A stretch of DNA of 64,000 nucleotides from Hypholoma sublateritium FD-334 SS-4 (GCA_000827495.1 KN817528.1:124001-188000), one strand, 5' to 3'. Shown: positions 25,211-38,034, counted from the stretch's first letter. The notes: generated by a model from the letters alone, not told the origin. Program-made: numbers and translations.

Positions 25211-25523
25211 TTATGCTGCAGCCTCTGCAGATTTGGCGATAGCACGCTGTCGCCGCTCGAGGATTTCTTGGTGCTTTCTTGCAATAAGATCATCGGAGTA
25301 GGTCTCCCATCGGTGTGCGTAGTAGCCTATCACGCCGAACGCGCCCATTGACAGCAGATGTCCGCCTGGGTCTGTCGTACGAAGGCGGTGAGTGCTCGTG
25401 CAGCATGGTGAGTAAATATCGGTGCGCACTTGAGTAGAGATTCCGGCCCTTGATGCTGAGCTGGCCAATTCGAACAGCAAGGCCCACGAACGAGAACCCA
25501 ATGATATTGGCAAGGAGCGACAT
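25211..25523 (-). CDS. Small conserved membrane protein (84 aa), possibly mitochondrial
   Basis: Two exons (25430-25523 and 25211-25371) joined over a 58-nt intron give 84 residues in phase. The protein has two short hydrophobic segments (SLLANIIGFSFVGLAVRIG and LLSMGAFGVIGYYA) separated by a conserved-looking turn, RNLYSNPGGH, and a charged helical tail (RKHQEILERRQRAIAK). It resembles small fungal inner-mitochondrial-membrane proteins of the kind found as accessory subunits of respiratory complexes, but I cannot name the subunit, so function stays open. It is divergent from the TPR gene at 25766, with only 242 bp between the two ATGs, so the promoters are shared. Too short and intron-split to be noticed by simple frame scanning. 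Confidence 0.65.
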
Positions 25524-25765
25524 TTCGAGGATGGGGTAGGAGGAGAATGACGAGGGCGACCAACGACGGCGACTCGCCGGGTGCGGGAACGCTCGCCACG
25601 GCCAACTACGCCACAACAGATAGCACAGCCACACACGCGATTATATTACGCGTGTGCCGCCTCGTGCGAGCGGTCTGCTCGTATCGCGCCTTTCCCCAGC
25701 TCATTTCCCCTGCCGTTCTGCGTTTTGCTGGAATATTATACCACTTACCCCGCTGAGAAATCCTG

Positions 25766-26822
25766 ATGGCTGACATCGTGCCCGATCCCGTCATTGCTAA
25801 CACGACCGTCCATAAACTCAACATTGCTAAACAGAAGAAGGATTCAGCAGACCAGGCCTTCAAGCTCGGGAATGCGAAGGATGGTACGTCGATGAGCCTA
25901 CCGAATTTACTGCATTGAATAAGGATACGTGCCTGCCTACAGCTCTAAAATCGTATCATGAGGTGACGATGCTTCCAACTTGCTGCGGTGCCCAGGGCGC
26001 TGAACGTGAACATATAGGCGCTCATGTATCTCCTTGGCCTAGACAAGTATGTCGCAGTCCGGTTCCCACTTCTAATTAACTCTCTACTCATTTACATCAC
26101 AGGAACGCTCTGCAGAGTCTAGGAATGGGGTCTAAGAGCAGCACATCGGACCCAACAGAAGGTGGCAAGGAAAAGGAGAAGACCGAAGTGCGTCTCCTTT
26201 CTGCAGACCAGCAGTAACAACTACAAATTCTGTGCATAGGTCGACGACATCCTAGAGAAGATCTATGCCAACATGTCTGCGTGTCATCTCAAGAACCAGA
26301 ACTGGAAACGAGCGGCGGAGACCGCGGGTAAGGTAAGACTCGTCGATCTCAGCCCACATGTTCTCGGCTAGTTATTCATTTACGTGATCTTTAGGCCCTG
26401 GCCAAGAACGAGAACAACTACAAAGCTATGTTCCGCAAAGGAAAGGCCCTGGGAGAGCAAGGATTCTTCGATAAAGCCCTCAAAGTACTCGAAGAGTTGA
26501 AGAAGAAAAACCCTACAGGTAATGAGCGCCCTTGTAGATTGATAAATAAAGTGGTATTAAATATGCATACCATCTAGATACGGCCTTAGTCGACCAGGAG
26601 ATAGCAAGGTTACGTGCAATCGACAACGAACGGGAGAAAGCCCATAAGAATAAAATGAAAGGTAAGGACAGATAGACCTTTCAATGAAATCACTACTATC
26701 TCTATTTACCCTCTGCTCCAGGTTTCCTCAATAAGGCAGAGAAGAAGGGAGAGCCGATTTTCAAAGATTCCGAGCCTGTGGCAATCAAGTCGGGTTTCAT
26801 CGAAGAAGTCGATTCCGAGTGA
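25766..26822 (+). CDS. TPR-domain protein (cochaperone/immunophilin-like TPR), eight exons
   Basis: Found by joining short exons: 25766-25883, 25943-25962 (20 nt), 26018-26046, then exons starting after CAG/TAG acceptors near 26102, 26240, 26395, 26578 and 26722, ending in TGA at 26820-26822. The product is about 215 residues. TPR helices are visible: ADQAFKLGNAKD then ALKSYHEALMYLLGLD, IYANMSACHLKNQNWKRAAET, KALAKNENNYKAMFRKGKAL and GEQGFFDKALKVLEELKKKNP. The tail is highly charged (EREKAHKNKMKGFLNKAEKK). The TPR arrangement resembles that of FKBP/AIP-type cochaperones without the isomerase domain, so a role in Hsp70/Hsp90 client handling is plausible but inferred. It shares a divergent promoter with the gene at 25211-25523. 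Confidence 0.8.
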
Positions 26823-27185
26823 ACGCTGTGAATAGTAATTTTCTGTTGAGCATCTCATGTCTTGCTATGTTGTCTATATCCATTGTATCTAACATTTTTG
26901 CGCGTCTCTTCTTGTATTGTGGCATCCCTTGCGTACAGTTACATGCTTCCGTCATTTCTACAATTGCTAATGACATGATTGATAAAAAAGAAATAAGCAT
27001 TTCAATGTCGACGATATCTGTTCATCCTACTGTCCAATTTCCTCTTCAGGTCAATTTAGCGACATTCAAGTTCACAAAGAAATCAACTTTGAAACCGTTT
27101 TCAGGTTGCTTGAGTACTCCCGCGTGTTCAAGAACCCTATAGAGCATTAGAACCAGGTGCGTCTCAATGACATCTCGGAAGAAAC

Positions 27186-28464
27186 CTACTCAATAGTGTC
27201 CAGAATCACTTTATTTGGGATTTCCGCACAGTTTTGAGGATAATTGACCGTCTTCAACCAAGCCTGATGTAAAAACAGATAATATTCAGTACTCGGGCCC
27301 ACGTCTCCTCAAAGTTATAGCATTCGGTGTACGAACCTCGATGTCTTCCTTGGGGTAGCCAAACTTTTCAACAATAAAGGGAACATTCTTAGTCGCCCGC
27401 GCTTCTTCGGAGTCGAAAGCTGTAACATAGGTGGTGAGGCCATTCAGAAAGCCGCTGACGTCTGCAGGTGCCGCTCGTTCTGGGTGAGCTGCAATCAGCC
27501 AAGATGGCCAAGGTGTAGGCACGGAACCGATCTGCCCACGTCGCTCTTAGAACACTGGTTATCTGGGATTTTTGACAAGCAACTCACGAATCGGCCTTCT
27601 CCTGCGTCGATGAAAGGCTTGGTCGTAAACCATTCCCACATGAACGCGCTTGTGGAGCCGTCATTCACAGAGTCGAGGAGGCCGCGGATGTCATTATTGA
27701 CTTGATGATGATGGGGTTAGTCCACTGTTGTCAAATCGTTGTTTTGAGCCTGACTTTTGAACTTCAATTCATCTGTAGGCCACCCTTGCTGAAGAGCCAT
27801 AACATAGGCCATTGTTTGGCTTCCGCTGGGCGTTGCACGATGCGTTATCGTTAACTCTGTCCTGAATCGGAAGTTGGAAGTACCTTCCATTTCTCGAGAT
27901 ACCTATGGTCGTTCCTTTGAGGTCGGATATTGTGTTGTACTGGGATTTCATCCCAGTAGTAACAGCCCTGTTCATGTTCTATTGAACATCGTTACGATGA
28001 AGAGAAATTAGGTTGCGGTCTGACCAGTTCAAAGGTGTGGACACAAAACTGCCCACAAGCTTATATGCTGTTGATCCATTGGCAATTCCGGAGATCAAAG
28101 GATCGGTGAGTGCGCTGAGGATCCGCGGTATTTCAGACTTCAGTACACCAAACCTGGCCCTTGTATGGCAAGGCGTACATGGCAATATCAATGACGTCCG
28201 TTGAGAGTCGGGATATCAACTGCCCAGTACCACCTGATAAACAAAAATGCTTCAATTGCGAAAAAAAATTGTGCACATTTTATTTGCTCACTAGGGCACT
28301 CTACCAGAGTAAATGTTCGACCTGCGTCGGCCTCGGCGAATTGCAGAAGGGGACTCGAGAAGTGTTCTCGGACTGGGAAGACCAAAGCCGAAGTTGAGTG
28401 ATAGTCTCCAGGAAATTCATTAGTTCGGCAATCGCTCACCGTATCCGACTCGCAAAACAGGCAT
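27186..28464 (-). CDS. Ca3427-like protein with periplasmic-binding-protein type 2 fold, nine exons
   Basis: Nine exons on the minus strand (28440-28464, 28292-28372, 28179-28233, 28025-28114, 27884-27967, 27755-27825, 27588-27700, 27337-27531, 27186-27263) join in phase into 263 residues. Successive motifs follow the Candida Ca3427 family: LRVGYVREHFSSPL, CPSGTGQLI, DIAIALTDPLISGIANG, YKLVGSFVSTPLNW, SDLKGTTIGISR, GSQTMAYVMALQQGW, STSAFMWEWFTTKPF, IGSVPTPWPSWLI and AWLKTVNYPQNC. These are eukaryotic cytosolic relatives of bacterial ABC-type substrate-binding proteins (nitrate/sulfonate/THI5-like fold); the natural ligand is not known to me. No signal peptide is present. Simple frame scanning shows only fragments, which could be mistaken for a pseudogene, but every junction is canonical and the frame is intact. 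The repeat arm begins about 180 bp upstream of its ATG. Confidence 0.85.
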
Positions 28465-28642
28465 AATAGAATATAAGTATATATGAAAGAAGTGAACTGT
28501 ACCAGGAGACTAGTACCACTGGCAATGGGCGACAAGAGCAAGTTGCAAGATGAATTAGATCGGATGTTGTTGTATCTTATCTTGCCATTTGCATTACCCA
28601 GCTGCTTACGCAACATCTGAATTTGAACCTCGCAGGTCCCCA

Positions 28643-29670
28643 GTATGGCGACTCTCCCTCTGTGCAGCCAGCCAACATGTCCTTCAGCGTGTCCTTGCGT
28701 GTCAGTCGTCGACTTGCACGCTCCTGCCTCGAGTCTCGACCCACGCAATTTTTTATCGCCCTCGTATGTTTTCCAACCATTGTTCGCTACCCTCTTGCCT
28801 TTCGTCGTGCGCTCACATCACCGGAACCACGGCTGATCACCTATCGTATCCCATCCGGACTTTACGGCCTATCGTTTGGCACCAATCGCATGCGCCTCAC
28901 ACCAACTTGATTCCGCCTGCTAACACCGCCCACTCTCGAGTCTCTCGCAGAGTCGCACCTGTCATTAACGGCCACGCCGCCCCCATCTGCATCATGCATC
29001 AATCGCTTACTACATACACGCGTTGATAAACATCCCCTGCCAACATCGCACGACGCAGCGCGGTGCCGCCTGTCCATATGATGCCACCCGGTCCGACGAG
29101 GACCGCTTCAAGGTTCTTTTCCCGTTTTTTTTTTTTTTTTTTTTTTTTTTTGAAATCCGAGGGCCCATTGGCGCCCCCATTTATTGCGCGGTGCTCGAAC
29201 ACAACCCGCGGGGTACACTACTACAATCGATGTATGCTAATGCACTACTANAGTCAAAGACCATGACGCTCTGTCGTAGCGCCGGACGAAAGGGTCGCCC
29301 TGGAAAAGGGGCAATGCATTGTGACTATTATGGGGCGCGCAGGCCGCCGCATCCGCGTCAGAGTGTGGTTCTTTTCCCATGCCACCCTGTCTGGGCGCGC
29401 CCAATGGGACCCACGTCCCGGGGTGAGCCCCTCGGCATGTCTGCGTATGTATATATCCAATTGAACTATATCTATACTACTGCCGGCACAGTGTATCTCA
29501 TCGGCGACGCGCACATACCACTGGATCTGGCGCAGCGGATATGTGTCTGTATCAGATGTTAATGCCATGTCGCCCTTTTCGAACGCAGCGCGCACATGAC
29601 ATGTATCTCATCAACGACGCTCGCACACCTTGCTGGGCACGTCCAATGGGCGCGCCCATCCACTGTATCG
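28643..29670 (+). repeat. Right arm of the diverged inverted repeat (about 1.0 kb including an insertion)
   Basis: Plus-strand counterpart of 18958-19801 (see the block list there). Order and spacing of the blocks are kept except for a 255-bp gain at 29112-29366, which is a poly(T)-headed insertion. The start of the arm lies 180 bp upstream of the ATG of the Ca3427-like gene (28464, minus strand), so this arm stands to that gene as the left arm stands to the gene at 20066. Motifs such as GGGCGCGCCCAATGGG recur within the arm (29393-29408 and, slightly changed, near 29640), suggesting an internally repetitive element. Confidence 0.8.
29112..29378 (-). mobile_element. Retroposon-like (SINE-like) insertion with poly(T) head and 12-bp direct repeats
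   Basis: The 12-mer GGTTCTTTTCCC occurs at 29112-29123 and again, exactly, at 29367-29378. Just inside the first copy is a run of 27 T (29125-29151); read on the minus strand this is a 3' poly(A) tail directly before the target-site copy, the signature of L1-type reverse transcription. The body is about 215 bp and includes one N (29251). The opposite arm shows the empty site: its CTTCAAG is followed directly by a CTTCCTTACC-like segment and then GGGCGCGCCCAATGG, matching this arm if the insert and one direct repeat are removed. No coding capacity was found. It contains GGGCCCATTGGCGCC, similar to a motif of the host repeat, so it may derive from the same family. Confidence 0.7.
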
Positions 29671-30403
29671 CCGGTCCCATGCTCAGGTGCCCTCGACGCT
29701 CTGCGCATGCTGTGCTCCCTCTATACTATATCAGTCTGCGACGTCGTGACTGCCTGAGAACTAGTGCATAAGCAGTCCCATCTCAGATGCAAATGTTGCT
29801 GGTGAAGATTTGTCGCTTCTTGGAGCCGCGAAGCCGCCGGAGCCCACTACCGACGCGCACATTCAGTGTGTGTGTGTACACGCAGTTGGTACCCAGTACT
29901 ATGACGCCCGGGCCTCGACCAGTACCATCGCGGTGCTTATGTATCTAGCTGCCTATCCCGTCAGAATTGAATAAACTGGAAGTAAAATGCCTCTGAGAGC
30001 TACTAACTCTTGATGGCCGAAGAAAATGCATACAGTCAATTATCACGCTACTCTTTCCAGCGCCCATGAGTATTCAGATATTCAAGTCTGGATCCAACGA
30101 ACACTAACACCGTTTCTGAGGGCATCCAGCAGCTATTAATTCACCGCTGCGTCGGCAGCTCGTTGTTTTAATGTGCAGGTCAATTATGTAGACCTCCTTT
30201 ACTCAACCTTCACTGCATCACAGAAGATCGCTGAAGCTGTGAAGTATCTGCTTGTTCTGGCTGGCCCCATCCAATTGGCACGTTCCCGCCCAATCATCAA
30301 TTATATATGGATGTAAAATGAAGGGGGCGAAGGCAAGAATACAATGTTACAACAAAACAAGATGGGGGTCCAGAAAGAGAGTCACAAAAACTGAATTGAA
30401 AGC
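29671..30403. other. Intergenic stretch, no supported gene
   Basis: Contains a short TG run near 29867 and otherwise mixed sequence; possible further remnants of the repeat up to about 29760 (a CCTCGACGCTCTGCGCATG segment). The 3' end of IWS1 follows at its right border. Confidence 0.4.
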
Positions 30404-31867
30404 CTATTTCATGGTGACTTTCCGGGTCAGACTTCTCAGTCTCTCTGCGTTCTTCCGCCGTCTTTCGACATCGACATCTACGCTGGCGTTCCCTCTTCCG
30501 ATTCCTGCGTTCATTTTTGGGGCGACCGTGTACGTTCCTAGCTCCCGTTGAGGAATCATCACAGCATTCCGCTTGACACGCCCTTTCTCTGCTTCCTTCG
30601 CCCTGGCAAGAATAGAACCAAGACGCTCGCCAGCTCGCATGTCCACAACATCCCCTTGGTCTTGAGCCACAGGAACAATACGGTCGCGATAGGATGCAGA
30701 GCGCTTGATGATTGGTCGAGACCACACAGATACCAGTTCGTTTGCTGTGCGCGTGATGTCGGGAGTGACACGCTTGCATTTGGTATAGAAAAGTACGATG
30801 CGACCCAGCCCAGATTCCTTGAGGACAGCGCTGTCAATGAATTCCATTTTCTTGATTATGTTGAAGAATTCGCGTTGGATGTTCAGCGCTGGAAGGGACC
30901 GATCTGGGAGTGGTTCCAGCCACCGCCGCACTGCTTCGAGTAAGTTATTATCAATCATTGACTGTGCGAGTGAGGCCCTAGAACAACGATTAGCCACCTG
31001 GCACAAATGAAAGCGAAATGAAAATGGTGCGCTGACTTGCGTAGTGTATCCATTGCCTCGGGTAACAGACGCAGCTTTGCGGTCGCGGGAAGTTTGTCCT
31101 GGTTTGACTTGATGTCTTCGTCGGCTGCGTTGTTCATAGTTTCTCTCAATCTGGCCACTTCATCATCCGCGAAGCTGTCTAAAACTTCCTCGTTGTTTTT
31201 CTTCTTTCGCGGTTTTGATTTTTTGCTTCGCAAGATTTCGTCAATCTTCATGTCCAAGCGAATCTTATTGGCTGGACAAACATAAAGATGATGTCAACGT
31301 GATAAATGATAAATGACATAGTCACAAATGGACGGGCGAAGAAGGAAAGAAGACAGGCCAAGACGGAAACGTAAGCAAGAAGTCAGAAGGCCCAACTCAA
31401 GTTGCGTAGGACGCTCACCTTGTTCTGGAGGTAGGTCAGTGAGATCCACTTCAACCGGTTGCTGCCTTTTCCTTTTCCTCTGTGCCTTGGGCTCGCCGTC
31501 GTCTTTGTTGCTCGTGCGTTTCGATACCCGTTTCCGCGCCTTTCCAACAGACGGAGGGCGGGTTGATTGAACATATTCGTCCTCAGACTCCCCACCAGAC
31601 GACTCGTAGTCCTCTCGAGGTTTCACTACGCGAGGTTTTGGGGCCAAAACAGGTTGCTCCCGCTGAAGAATTTCTAGAAAACAAAGAGATGCATGGGCAT
31701 AGTGAGTGGTTTGTACCGAGACACTGCGTTGAACTGACCATCATCCTCGTCAGAAGAGAGCTCTGATTCGGAGCCTCCAAAGACTTGGCGTTCAAGGTCG
31801 TCATTGCGTGGCTAGCATACGATTAGACTTTGCCATGACCCGAGCTTCTTCAAGAGTTACGCACCAT
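30404..31867 (-). CDS. IWS1: Transcription elongation factor IWS1/SPN1
   Basis: The coding region starts with an exon holding only the ATG (31865-31867), followed by GTGCGT and an intron; the next exon gives PRNDDLERQVFGGSESELSSDEDD. Exons then supply an acidic/basic disordered N-terminus (KRKRQQPVEVDLTDLPPEQ), a linker (KIDEILRSKKSKPRKKKNN) and the conserved TFIIS N-terminal-like helical domain: LLEAVRRWLEPLPDRSLPAL, IQREFFNIIKKMEFI, LKESGLGRIVLFYTKCKRV, then SVWSRPIIKRSASYRDR. Length is about 400 residues. IWS1 binds Spt6 and elongating RNA polymerase II in the nucleus and acts in elongation, histone handling and mRNA processing. It is divergent from the gene at 32176 with about 300 bp between. 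A housekeeping gene; identification is firm. Confidence 0.92.
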
Positions 31868-32175
31868 GGTGGATGTTGTGGATTCGGTCAGTGCTAGGCT
31901 GGCCGGGACTCCGCCGCAACGCCACTATTTTCCCACACCAATGATGATGATCACGGCACGAAGCCGTGACATAGAAATCGGCCCCAGTTGTCCAAACGAA
32001 TGGTGAACGGATATGAATCATACATCCTTTTCTTAGTCCCCCATTCACGCAATTTACAAGCCATCTTACCCTTCCACCTATGCGAGCAACCTAGTTTTTT
32101 TAAAACCAGGCGGGTTCGGCAACAACGCAATCACCCTTTCTCCAACAATTCTCCAACAATTTACCTGAATCCGTA

Positions 32176-34416
32176 ATGGAAATTCATTCGAACACGGCGA
32201 CCCAGATCATTCATCTAGCTCCAGCCAGTATATACCCTCAAGGAGCCTCTCAGATGAGTCTGACGACCGCACGAGCATTTAAGAGCAGCAGCCATTCGGG
32301 TTTATTATCGTCAGCCTCGGTGCGACCCTTGCAGCGCATCCCTGCATCCTCCTTATAAATGACTCTTCGCAGCGAAATCAGCATGATTTATTCCCCTCTG
32401 CTTCGCAAGACAATACGGAGCTCTCCTCATTTCCGCCCCAACCCACTAGCTCGTTCAAGAGCACATTTCACGCACCGCCGCGACAGACGACCGCTCGCAC
32501 ATTGTCAAGCTTCGCGCCCCGCATGTATAATTCTTCAGTCTCACTGCTTGCTACTCTGCAAATACCTTCAGTGTTGGCGACTTATATTCTGCATCTCGAC
32601 TGGGTTGATGCTTATCCTCTTTTCGTTACCTGCAAGGCGATGTATCATGCGCTACAACAAGACAACCTAGGGGACGTTGTACTCTCCCGCTATGTCACTG
32701 GGTACTGGCAAGCTTTGCGAGAGCGGCACATCAACGAGCATCAGCGGGTTCCGGTATCCATCCACGATTTGGATCTCCTTTGTACGTCCGCCATTCACGG
32801 ATTCCTCTATTTTTGCATTGTGGATAGCTAATGCATCACACAAATTTGCTCCCGTAAAAACCGTGCATCTAGTAATATCACAACGTGTCCCACTACACCG
32901 GTATCCAATGCACGCGTTGCGCACGCAGACCTCTCTTTATCCTACATTCGAGGACGACGAGATGACCAGGAAACTTATCGCCTACACGCAAGCACATTCG
33001 AGATTTGTGTTACTCCTGCAGTCCCTCGTCCACAGTTCGTCGACGCCTATTCCTTCGGAGCCTGAAGAGGTCAAATCCAAACCTCGCTTTCCCCCATTGC
33101 AGAGTCTCCGCGAGTTGACATTTCCTCCACCGCTCGCTTATACACAGCTACCTCTCTCGGACCTATCGACTAGAGGCTGTGACGCAGACGTGCGGTCAGG
33201 GCATAAACACAGCCTTAGCCACTCTAATATTGGAACCAAAGAGAATGTTGCTGCTACTGGCCGTACACCTGTGGGCATCGCCAACAAAATTGGTACCTTG
33301 AAGACGGCCCGCGGCCCGCGGCCCTCCGCCAACAGTCTGTCGTCCATGATGGGGGGCAACCATGCGTTCCACAAACGACGTTTGTCCCTTTTCAGCAGCC
33401 ATTCAATCGCGCCTCCTCCGCCGGAAGAACCTCACGCGCTAAAAATGTATGGTAATAGTTGGAGGCGGGGGACAACAGCCAGTGCTCATCTCCATTATAA
33501 CACTGTCGACGAACATGGATTCGCCCAGCCTCTCACGCGTCCGACGCGCCGCTTTGTGTCAACCAACAACTCTAGTGACTCGTCGATCTCCGAAGTCCAT
33601 ATCAGCCGTGAATCCCGTAACAATTCATGGAGTAGTCCCCCGATTTCCCCTTCAACGTCTTCGCCTCATGATCTGCACATGGCGACTTCTCGGATCCGTG
33701 CACCCATTCTGTGGGCGTTTGTACCCTGTACAAAACTTGAAGACGGAGATGAAAATGTGGTGGAGTGTGAACGGCAGCTTGAAGACGCTGGGCTATGGCA
33801 GCACCTTTCCACGGGTGATGTAGTGTGCAACCTGGGGTATGTCCCCCCGACCTCCGAGGACGTTTCGTCAGAGGAGTCTCCGAACACATTGCCGACTCTG
33901 CAGCCCAATTCATTTACTTACAGTCGTGCAAATGGCAGCTCCAGTTCAGACCCCTCACGCAAGTGGCTGATTTTCAACGGTGAAGTCTTGATTCCATATG
34001 TTCCAGCCGATCTTATACCATTGGAACAACCCCTGAGTCTCCCCTCCCCACTCTACTATTCACACATATTATCCCCCACTATGAATCATCTCTACACCAT
34101 TAGCTCTCTTCCTGTCTGCGATGATGTCCCTCAGTTGCGCCTTGTGCATTCGACCACCAAAGTCCCTAGCCCCCACTCTCCTGAAGGGTACGCTCTAGTA
34201 AAAAAGTATGCCTGGACGGCGCGGGTGGTTCGCTTACGGATGGGGGACGAGGGAGACGTAGGCGACGGCTGGTTTGGTGAATGGATACTCGAGTACGACG
34301 GCACTGAGGAGGGCAAGCAAACTTTGCTTGATGCTTTGAATGGGAAATACCTCGGTAGGAGGTGCTGGGAGGTTATTCGAGAAAAGAGTGGAGGTGGCAA
34401 ACTTTGGTTAAAGTGA
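32176..34416 (+). CDS. Hypothetical protein with F-box-like N-terminal segment (start uncertain)
   Basis: The 3' part is secure: an open frame up to 32776 (SSFAPRMYNSSVSLL and on) splices over a 46-nt intron (GTACGT...GATAG) into SNASHKFAPVKTVHLVISQ and then stays open to TGA at 34414-34416. The segment IPSVLATYILHLDWVDAYPL followed by FVTCKAMYHALQ resembles an F-box: Pro-start, hydrophobic helix, W-x-D, then a Cys-containing helix. The rest has Ser-rich disorder around residues 200-400 and a compact C-terminal part (YALVKKYAWTARVVRLRMG). The 5' end is ambiguous: ATG at 32176 needs a very short (35 nt) intron near 32300, and an alternative Ser-rich frame also reads through there. About 650-690 residues. 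If it is an F-box protein it would recruit a substrate to an SCF ubiquitin ligase; that is inference. Confidence 0.6.
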
Positions 34417-34864
34417 GTTTGTCGGTCACATCTCGCATCTCAATGCAGAGGGCTGACTTTCTTCGATGGGTAGACTTCTTGCATCATAATATTGATAACA
34501 CAGCGGATGAATCATTGCAATGAACTTTCGACAGACTTTACTATACCCTTCTCGTTGATAATGAACCTGTTCCAGTGCGAACTCCGCATTCTCATAACAC
34601 CAATTCCCCACGCATTTCTTAGAACAGCTCAATTGTATATCTCACAATAACATCCTTTCGACGACACACAATATTCATTACATCCTTTTAGTAGATACTT
34701 TATTCGGTCTTACGCTCAACCTTCCACGGCATGCAGTTTTGTAGTTATATTACAACTCACCCACCGGAACATGCATTTACTTCACGAATTAATAAATACA
34801 TCAAGGCACCGAGTCTCGACATTCAATGAAAGCAGACGCAAAATGGCAAAGACGATAAAATAAA
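34417..34864. other. Convergent 3' regions of the F-box-like gene and RPT2
   Basis: AT-rich, no coding signal. Probably polyadenylation regions of both genes. Confidence 0.4.
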
Positions 34865-36466
<1,602 letters not shown>

Positions 36467-36707
36467 GGTATACTAGCTGGGTGGATTTAGATATGTGAGT
36501 GGTCGGGGGGATTTAGATGAGGACAAGGCGAGAGCACGACGACTTATACGAGAGGCGACGCGTCAGTCTTCTAGATTAGGAAACTTGCAACTCCGCTTCC
36601 ACGCGTGACCACCGCTATTGCACTTCTCGGCTGTCGTTCCAACTTTCACATTCATTATCCATTCAACGTTGACCACATTCCTAGGCAGTAGATATCTCTC
36701 CGCTCGA

Positions 36708-38034
36708 ATGGACTCAATCAAGACGCCATTGACAGCCAGCTCTCAGTTTATTCAGGCCGGTGCGAATACATTTGTGGAAACCCCTGACACCTGCTTATGC
36801 GAGTTGTAGACGATGACGATGATGACTTGGACGAAGAGAACATTCCTGGCTTTTCTCATCCTGGACTTTCCTATTCTCCTAGTGCAGATAAAGGGAAAAG
36901 TCGCGCGACGTTTATTCCTGATCAATTGGCTTCAGCAACTACCTCTAATGCCAGACCTCAACCTAGTCCCGCAGTTTCTGGCAATATTGGCACTGCATCA
37001 CAGGGAACGGCGCGGACAGCGAACAGACAGACATTAGGAGGAGTTCAAATTGAAACACGGTAAGTAAAAATCCCAGACCCGGCCATGCTCTGAGGCGAGT
37101 GTGCGCAGCTTTTCAGGAGGTGATACCCTTGATGAACCTGTGACTACGACAATTGTATGTACTTTATTGTGCTGGAAAATGTCTTTGAAGACTTATTACT
37201 GTGAACAAGGCTCGCGACTTGATGTCGATATACACCAAACTGGTACAAGTTCTATATCCTAGGCGTTCAAATGGTCGTGAGGTCCTCCGGTTAGCGTCTG
37301 TCTCTATCGTTTACAACTACCTCTTACTGACAATGACGAACAGAGACTGGGATCTCTGGGGGCCATTGTTACTTTGTCTTCTTCTTGGAATTATGCTTAG
37401 CATCAATGTTAGTCGGCGAACGCAAGCAAGACTTGCACGTCAAATTACTCACCATCCTCTCAGGCACCACCAACACAGGCTTTGGGTGTCTTCACCAGCG
37501 TAATTGTTATATGTTCATTGGGTGCACTCGCCGTGACGGTCCAGGCCAAGGTATTTGAATTTATTATATGCGCCTTTTCCCAACTGACGTTATCTGTCGT
37601 AGCTGCTCGGCGGCCGAGTGTAAGAACTCCGGACTTCTTCACCCCAATATAATACCTACTGAGCTATTGTCACAGGTCTTTCTTCCAAGGCCTTTGTGTT
37701 CTCGGCTACTGCATAGCTCCTCTTGACATTGCTGCACTCATCTCTTGCTTTGTTCGTATTATCTGGATTCGTGCACCCGTTGCACTATTGGGCTGGGCAT
37801 GGAGCATCTGGGGTGAGCTATTCCACTCGCATTCGGATCCCTATTGACCTTACAACATAAGCGTCTGTAAATTTTCTGGATGGGACAAAAATTTCACAGC
37901 CACGGATATTGCTGGCTGTATATCCACTTCTGTAAGTAACACTGTGTTTATTTTCAAAGATATTCGTTACTTACTACTGCTCATTGAACAGTCTATTCTA
38001 CTTCGTTTTGGCGTGGATGATTCTTATCCAGTAG
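36708..38034 (+). CDS. YIP4: YIP1-family Golgi membrane protein, YIPF6/Yip4 type
   Basis: Exon 1 (36708-36759) splices over a 50-nt intron into an acidic exon (DDDDDDLDEENIPGFSHPG). Later exons supply LDEPVTTTIARDLMSIYTKL, the signature KLVQVLYP, RDWDLWGPLLLCLLLGIMLS and further TM segments (IVICSLGALAVTVQAKLLG, FFQGLCVLGYCIAPLDIAAL, LLGWAWSIWASVNFL). It ends LLLFYFVLAWMILIQ at TAG 38032-38034. Five membrane segments and the cytosolic acidic N-terminus match YIPF6/Yip4. The family works with Rab/Ypt GTPases in ER-Golgi membrane traffic. Introns are 40-60 nt throughout. It is divergent from RPT2 with about 240 bp between start codons. Some joins were placed by phase only. Confidence 0.85.

Noticed and set aside
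27286..28191. Fragmented frames first read as a decayed binding-protein pseudogene
   Set aside because: All fragments join through canonical short introns into an intact 263-aa protein, so it is a normal gene.
29527..29537. Pol III A-box-like TGGCGCAGCGG in the right repeat arm
   Set aside because: No B box downstream, and the corresponding place in the left arm does not conserve it, so a tRNA-derived SINE origin is not supported.
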